From JBGPTK01 sp041497605 (GTDB lineage Bacteria > Acidobacteriota > Terriglobia > Acidiferrales > UBA7541): a stretch of DNA of 9,813 bases. The position numbers were made by a program, and so were the translations under genes. The notes beneath the pieces are model-generated. The model was not told the DNA's origin. It ran no database searches and saw only the letters and a program-made list of their open reading frames with translations. Position 1 is the stretch's first letter. Each line of letters opens with the position of its first letter. This document shows, piece by piece, positions 6,106 through 9,813 of this stretch. Location of the stretch: positions 1 through 9,813 of the forward strand of contig JBGQGW010000158.1 of NCBI GenBank assembly GCA_041497605.1. The letters run 5' to 3'.

Positions 6106-6360
6106 TTTGATCGGCTCCGCAAAGAATTCAATCGCCGCTAGAGTCCCAAGCTTAGTCTCACCGCGACATCACTCTCGATTGCCGAGAATCAACAGAGACC
6201 GATTTCGTGGGCGCACACTACCACAAGCAATCCTTAAAGGTAAATTGAAATCTGATTCTTAGTTACGATGACAGTTAAGTGAAGAACTTATCTGCAACTG
6301 CCCAAGGCGAGCCAACAGATTCTCTAGTTCAAGAAGAGCTGGCTTGCAAATTGAAGACTC

Positions 6361-7161
6361 TTAATTTTTCCCGGTGGCTGGCCCGGGCTGCGCCTGAGCA
6401 AAAACGCGCTCGCGGATTAAGGCCTCGACACGGGCGACGTCGGCGGGGAGATCGACGCTCACGGCGTCGTAGGTCGATTCCACGACTCGAATACGGTAGC
6501 CATTCTCGAGCCAGCGGAGCTGTTCGAGTTGTTCCAGGCGCTCCAACTCACCGGGAGGCAGAGTGGGGTAGTCCAGCAGCGCCTCGCGCCGAAAAACGTA
6601 CACACCGATGTGCTTCCAGTGTTGAGCCGAAACCCGTTCGGATTCTTCCCGGACCCACGGGACCGGAGCGCGTGAGAAATAGAGAGCGTCGCCCTGGAAG
6701 TCGTTCACGACCTTCACCACATTGGGGTCCATAATATCCGCAGGCCGGACGATCGCGACGCTGAGGGTGGCAAGATTTACGTCCGGATCGGAGGCGAGCG
6801 CTTCTACCGCCGAATCGACAGCCTGGGGATCGATGAGGGGTTCGTCACCCTGCACATTCACATAAATCCCCGCGGTGATATGCGCGGCCACTTCAGCGAC
6901 GCGTTCCGTTCCGCAGCGGTGCTCCGGGCGAGTCATCACCGCTTCTCCACCGAAAGCTTCGACGGCTTTAAAAATACGCTCGTCATCCGTGGCCACGACC
7001 ACGCGAGAGATGCTCCGGCACTGCCGCACACGGTCGAAAACATGCTGGATCATGGGGCGCCCCGCAATGGAGGCGAGCGGCTTGCCGGGAAAACGAGAAG
7101 AATCGTATCGCGCCGGGATTACTGCCACGATTTGGCTGGAATCTTGTGCGGACATCGTCAC
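6361..7161 (-). CDS. kdsB: 3-deoxy-manno-octulosonate cytidylyltransferase (CMP-Kdo synthetase, KdsB)
   Basis: KdsB couples Kdo with CTP to give CMP-Kdo and pyrophosphate (EC 2.7.7.38), the activated donor for lipid A glycosylation. The 266-residue protein has the family landmarks in order: VIPARYDSSRFPGKPL (14-29), VVVATDDERI (54-63), HRCGTERVAE (81-90), VNVQGDEPLI (101-110), YFSRAPVPW, HIGVYVFRREAL and, near the end, the DAVSVDLPADVARVE segment. The start is either GTG 7161 or ATG 7155. CAGG lies about 5 bases before the ATG, which favours 7155, and the two differ by only two residues. It is separated from pyrG by the zinc-ribbon/yidD pair, so it probably has its own promoter in the 7162-7505 region, although none could be identified with confidence. 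It is divergent from the VWA genes. Confidence 0.96.
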   Translation of the reverse strand: MTMSAQDSSQIVAVIPARYDSSRFPGKPLASIAGRPMIQHVFDRVRQCRSISRVVVATDDERIFKAVEAFGGEAVMTRPEHRCGTERVAEVAAHITAGIYVNVQGDEPLIDPQAVDSAVEALASDPDVNLATLSVAIVRPADIMDPNVVKVVNDFQGDALYFSRAPVPWVREESERVSAQHWKHIGVYVFRREALLDYPTLPPGELERLEQLEQLRWLENGYRIRVVESTYDAVSVDLPADVARVEALIRERVFAQAQPGPATGKN

Positions 7162-7212
7162 CTGCCAGCGACCGCGATAATCTTATCATTGTTGACGCCG
7201 TTCTCGGGGACG

Positions 7213-7324
7213 CAGCCGGGCCCAGCAGGAGGCGCCGCGCCCGGCTGAGGGAGCCGCCGCGTGGCGGAATCGAGTCCGCCAGCCCGCAGGCGGACAGATC
7301 AGGTCCGATGCTTGAGCAAGCATC
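7213..7324. repeat. Cluster of inverted repeats between kdsB and the first VWA gene
   Basis: This lies in the 344-bp gap 7162-7505, which has no gene. Four structures follow one another. CAGCCGGGC (7213-7221) pairs with GCCCGGCTG (7239-7247), nine pairs. CCGCC (7254-7258) pairs with GGCGG (7263-7267). GTCCGCC (7274-7280) pairs with GGCGGAC (7289-7295). GATGCTTG (7307-7314) pairs with CAAGCATC (7317-7324), an 18-base perfect palindrome apart from its 2-base centre. GGCGGA (7263-7268) can instead pair with TCCGCC (7275-7280), so the middle arms are mutually exclusive. No T-run follows them. The role is unknown: REP-like repeats, binding sites or a structured leader are all possible. Confidence 0.65.
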
Positions 7325-7417
7325 TCAAATCGAGGAAAGTCTTTCGTGCTCAGAGGGCATGAGAAAATAGGACTTACTCCTCCATTTTTATTCTCGGTGC
7401 ACACTTTGCCTGTGGAC

Positions 7418-7445
7418 TTGATTTGAGTTCGCGGAGTGATAGAAT
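7418..7445 (+). promoter_or_regulatory. Putative sigma70-type promoter for the VWA gene pair
   Basis: TTGATT (7418-7423, 4 of 6) and TAGAAT (7440-7445, 5 of 6) are separated by 16 bases. Transcription would begin near 7452, leaving a leader of about 54 nt before the TTG at 7506. The position and orientation fit the VWA gene pair. Confidence 0.45.
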
Positions 7446-7505
7446 ATGAATTAGAAAGTGTGACAGGACCTGCTGTCGTCCCAGCAAAGGCCCAGCGAGG
7501 GGAAC

Positions 7506-8516
7506 TTGAGAGAGTCGGCCAGAACGCCCTACAAGAGCTGGGCATCACTGGCGGAATGTTCTTTCCTGGCGGCCATTTTCGCCCTGGCCTTGACCGGGAC
7601 CTTGCAAGGGCAATCCCCCGGCCCCGCCACCCCCCCCGCTCGCGAATTCAGTAAATCCCCCAAGAATGCGAAAGACCGGGAAATCAAAGTTGACGTGCAA
7701 CTGACGCTGGTGAACGTGACGGTGACCGATCCGTTTAACCGGCTGGTGACGGGCCTGGAGAAGGAAAACTTCCGTGTAATCGAGGATGGTACGGAACAGG
7801 AAGTTGTTAATTTCTCCAGCGAGGATGTGCCCATCTCCATCGGCGTGATTTTCGATATGAGCGGCAGCATGGCGGACAAAGTGGATAAGTCACGCCTGGC
7901 TGCGGTGCAATTCTTCAAGACAGCCAACCCGCAAGATGAATTTTTTCTGGTGAATTTCAACGACCGGGCGCAACTGAGCAGCCCATTTACCGCCAATATT
8001 GAAGAATTGCAGGATCGCATGCTGTATACCGCGGCTCACGGCCGCACCGCGCTGCTCGATGGAATCTACCTGGGCCTGAGCCAAATGAAAGGAGCGCGCA
8101 ACACCAAGCGCGCTTTGCTCATCATATCGGATGGCGGCGATAATCATAGCCGGTACAATGAGGCTGACGTACGAAATTATCTTCGGGAAGCAGATGTGCA
8201 GCTCTACGCCATTGGAATTTATGAGGCGGAGAATTGTGGCCGAACTCCGGAAGAGTGCGATGGTCCAGCGCTGTTGAACCAGATGTCGGAGCTGTCCGGC
8301 GGAAGAACATTCACTGTACAAAACATAAACGATTTGCCGGATATTGCGACTAAAATAAGCATGGAGCTGCGCAATCAATATGTTTTGGGATACCGACCAA
8401 GCAACAAAGGCCGAGACGGCAAGTGGCGAAAAATCAAGGTCAAGCTCCGCCCACCCAAGGGGCTGCCGCCGCTTACTGTTTTCTCGAAGTATGGCTACTA
8501 CGCCCCGGGGCATTAG
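7506..8516 (+). CDS. Secreted VWA-domain protein (acidobacterial TIGR03436-like), copy 1
   Basis: This 336-residue protein has an N-terminal signal-peptide-like segment (hydrophobic core about 14-34), a short Pro-rich linker and a beta-rich lead-in (VDVQLTLVNVTVTDPFNRLV, 62-81; ENFRVIEDGTEQEV, 87-100). A von Willebrand factor A domain follows at about 110-290. The metal-binding MIDAS residues are intact: D117-x-S119-x-S121 in DMSGSM, T181 in GRTALLDG, and D209 in ISDGGD. The C-terminus ends in SKYGYYAP, the usual end of this acidobacterial family. It presumably acts outside the inner membrane in metal-dependent adhesion or complex assembly; the ligand is unknown. C244 and C251 sit in a small insertion (ENCGRTPEECDGP) absent from copy 2 and could form a disulphide. 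The start is TTG, with GAGG 5 bases upstream and a stop codon at 7461 closing the frame further up. Confidence 0.88.
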   Translation: MRESARTPYKSWASLAECSFLAAIFALALTGTLQGQSPGPATPPAREFSKSPKNAKDREIKVDVQLTLVNVTVTDPFNRLVTGLEKENFRVIEDGTEQEVVNFSSEDVPISIGVIFDMSGSMADKVDKSRLAAVQFFKTANPQDEFFLVNFNDRAQLSSPFTANIEELQDRMLYTAAHGRTALLDGIYLGLSQMKGARNTKRALLIISDGGDNHSRYNEADVRNYLREADVQLYAIGIYEAENCGRTPEECDGPALLNQMSELSGGRTFTVQNINDLPDIATKISMELRNQYVLGYRPSNKGRDGKWRKIKVKLRPPKGLPPLTVFSKYGYYAPGH

Positions 8517-9516
8517 CCTTCGCGGCCTGCGCCTCCTCATCTTTCTTCCATTCATCTGCGTCGGACTTCTGGCGGGCTTTGGGGCCTGGGCGCAATCGCA
8601 GCAGCCGCTGCCGCCGGTGCCGCCTCCGCCGGAACAAGCGCAGAAGCCTCCCCAACGCGATCAGGGCTATAAGATCCGGCGAGACGTTGAGCTGGTGGTG
8701 CTTCACGCCACGGTGCTGGATGAGAAAGGGAATTTCGTTCCGGACCTGAAGCAGGATAATTTCCGCATCTACGAGGACAAGGTCGAACAGAAAATTTCGC
8801 TGTTCAAGCGCGAAGATCTGCCGGTGACGATGGGACTGGTGATCGACAACAGCGGGAGCATGCGGTCCAAGCGCTCCCGGGTGAACGCAGCCGCTTTGAC
8901 CTTCGTGCAAACCAGCAACCCCAAAGATCAGGTATTCGTCGTGAATTTTAATGACGAGTATTACCTGGACCTGGACAGGGATTTCACGGATGATCCCCGC
9001 GAATTGAAAGACGCGCTGGAACGGATCGATTCGCGTGGGAGCACGGCGCTCTATGACGCGCTGATTGGCTCACTCGATCACTTGAAGAAGGGTTCCCGCG
9101 ACAAGAAAGTCCTGCTGGTAATCACCGATGGCGAAGACAATGCCAGCCGCAAGGATTTGGCGTATGCCACTCAGGCGGTGCAGCAATCGAGTGCGATTAT
9201 TTATGCGGTCGGCTTGTTTTCGGATGATTCGCATCAGGAAATAAAGAGGGGCACGAAGGCGCTAAAGGTCATCACCGAAGCGACGGGCGGCCAAGCCTAT
9301 TTCCCGAAGAACGCCGAGGAAGTGGAGTCCATCTGCACCCAGATTGCCCATGACATTCGCAACCAGTACACCATCGCGTATTACCCCAGCAATAGCAAGC
9401 GGGATGGAACATTCCGCGCCGTGCAGGTGCAGGTGACCCCGCCGCGCGGCCGCGGAAAGATGACCGTGCGCACGCGCACCGGCTACTACGCTCAAAAAGA
9501 ATCAGGCGCGCAGTAG
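8491..9516 (+). CDS. Secreted VWA-domain protein (acidobacterial TIGR03436-like), copy 2
   Basis: This 341-residue paralogue of the preceding gene overlaps its end by 26 nt, so the two are probably co-translated. The ATG at 8491 is chosen because it gives a clear signal peptide: basic RGLR, a hydrophobic core LLIFLPFICVGLLAGF, and an AWA|Q cleavage site after residue 34. A longer frame from 8380 would put 37 charged residues ahead of it, inside copy 1. A Pro-rich linker (about 36-55) is followed by the beta lead-in (ELVVLHATVLDEKGNFV) and a VWA domain with full MIDAS: D119-x-S121-x-S123 in DNSGSM, T185 in GSTALYDA, and D213 in ITDGED. It ends RTRTGYYAQ. It lacks the two-cysteine insertion of copy 1. 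It probably acts in the periplasm or at the cell surface; the partner is unknown. The tandem arrangement suggests a gene duplication, possibly giving a heteromeric pair. Confidence 0.88.
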   Translation: MATTPRGISLRGLRLLIFLPFICVGLLAGFGAWAQSQQPLPPVPPPPEQAQKPPQRDQGYKIRRDVELVVLHATVLDEKGNFVPDLKQDNFRIYEDKVEQKISLFKREDLPVTMGLVIDNSGSMRSKRSRVNAAALTFVQTSNPKDQVFVVNFNDEYYLDLDRDFTDDPRELKDALERIDSRGSTALYDALIGSLDHLKKGSRDKKVLLVITDGEDNASRKDLAYATQAVQQSSAIIYAVGLFSDDSHQEIKRGTKALKVITEATGGQAYFPKNAEEVESICTQIAHDIRNQYTIAYYPSNSKRDGTFRAVQVQVTPPRGRGKMTVRTRTGYYAQKESGAQ

Positions 9517-9551
9517 TATCAATCCAAATTCAAAAGGCATTCTGGGACGGC

Positions 9552-9635
9552 AAACACGGCATCTCCACGCGTGGATCAACCGTGTTTCCATTGCACCGCG
9601 AATCGCGGGATTTCCCTCCGGCTTCCCCGGTGCAA
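9552..9635. terminator. Two nested palindromes between convergent vwa and deoB genes (possible bidirectional terminator)
   Basis: AAACACGG (9552-9559) pairs with CCGTGTTT (9580-9587), enclosing the perfect palindrome TCCACGCGTGGA (9564-9575). Directly after it, TTGCACCG (9591-9598) pairs with CGGTGCAA (9628-9635), and an alternative inner hairpin CCGCGA/TCGCGG (9596-9601/9603-9608) overlaps that arm. The site lies in the 146-bp gap between two converging genes, where a shared terminator is expected. The A/T runs are only three long and part of the stem, so termination is plausible but not certain; a REP-like role is the alternative. Confidence 0.5.
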
Positions 9636-9662
9636 ACGCGCCCGGCCCGTACAATCTCCGAT

Positions 9663-9813
9663 TCAATTGGTGCGAAGCTGGGGAAGGAAGCTTGTGCCGT
9701 GAAGGATGGCGCCGCCAAAATTTTCGGCGATCGTCTGGCCCATATCGGCAAGCGTTTGGCGGATACCAAGACTGACACCGGAATTTGAGTCCGGGCAATA
9801 AGCGAGGATGGGA
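9663..9813 (-). CDS. deoB: Phosphopentomutase, C-terminal fragment (runs off the window)
   Basis: Only the last 49 codons and the TGA stop (9665-9663) are inside the window; the rest lies beyond 9813. The frame reads PILAYCPDSNSG, then SLGIRQTLADMGQTIAENFG, then HGTSFLPQL. This matches the C-terminus of phosphopentomutase (DeoB, EC 5.4.2.7), where P-(L/V)-LVY is followed by a spacer, (L)G-x-R-x-TFADIGQT-(I/L)-A-x-(N/Y)FG and a short G-x-SFL-type end. The enzyme interconverts ribose or deoxyribose 1-phosphate and 5-phosphate in nucleoside catabolism, and it is a binuclear manganese enzyme of the alkaline phosphatase superfamily. The family call rests on this short motif alone, from memory. It is convergent with the second VWA gene. 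Confidence 0.8.
   Translation of the reverse strand, partial: PILAYCPDSNSGVSLGIRQTLADMGQTIAENFGGAILHGTSFLPQLRTN

Noticed and set aside
6106..6360. Gap between kdsB and the zinc-ribbon gene, examined for a promoter, small gene or RNA
   Set aside because: No convincing -35/-10 pair, ribosome site with frame, or strong hairpin was found.
8380..8490. N-terminal extension of the second VWA protein from ATG 8380
   Set aside because: It lies wholly inside the first VWA gene and would put 37 polar residues before a clear signal peptide; ATG 8491 explains the protein better.
9582..9788. Plus-strand 68-residue open frame after the second VWA gene
   Set aside because: No recognisable motif, and most of it is antisense to the phosphopentomutase C-terminus.
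1..9813. CRISPR array, toxin-antitoxin pair, restriction or phage-defence genes
   Set aside because: No regularly spaced repeats and no proteins of these kinds could be recognised.

Overview
The window most likely comes from an acidobacterium (Acidobacteriota), a Gram-negative group. Two observations support this. First, there is an almost complete gene set for the lipopolysaccharide sugar Kdo. Second, there are two tandem secreted VWA-domain proteins of the type that is strongly expanded in Acidobacteria (the TIGR03436 kind, recognised by pattern only; no search was run). The lineage is an inference. The core genes look GC-rich, whereas the DedA segment (about 137-901) and the yidD/zinc-ribbon segment (about 5264-6360) look less GC-rich by eye.

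Layout, left to right. A tRNA-Gly(CCC) gene with an encoded CCA lies at 62-135. It is followed by a DedA/VTT-family membrane protein gene and then by a perfect 48-bp copy of the tRNA 3' part (902-949), which looks like an attL/attR pair around a very small insert. A minus-strand block follows, transcribed right to left: kdsB (7161-6361), a small membrane zinc-ribbon protein, an orphan YidD protein, pyrG, kdsA, kdsD and kdsC. A good sigma70-type promoter (TTGACA-N17-CATAAT) lies just upstream of pyrG, so pyrG-kdsA-kdsD-kdsC is probably one operon. Divergent from kdsB, on the plus strand, are two overlapping VWA-protein genes with signal peptides. The window ends with the last 49 codons of a convergent phosphopentomutase gene (deoB), which is short and easily missed.

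Functional logic. KdsD makes arabinose-5-phosphate, KdsA condenses it with PEP to Kdo-8-phosphate, KdsC removes the phosphate, and KdsB activates Kdo with CTP. PyrG supplies that CTP. The window therefore holds the whole route from ribulose-5-phosphate to CMP-Kdo plus its nucleotide donor.

Non-coding structure is unusually rich. Two intergenic regions (1551-1618 and 7213-7324) each carry four alternating complementary arms that can fold in mutually exclusive ways, and the vwa/deoB gap carries two nested palindromes. No clearly new multi-gene system was found. The most unusual items are the tRNA-flanked single-gene insert and the alternating-arm repeats.
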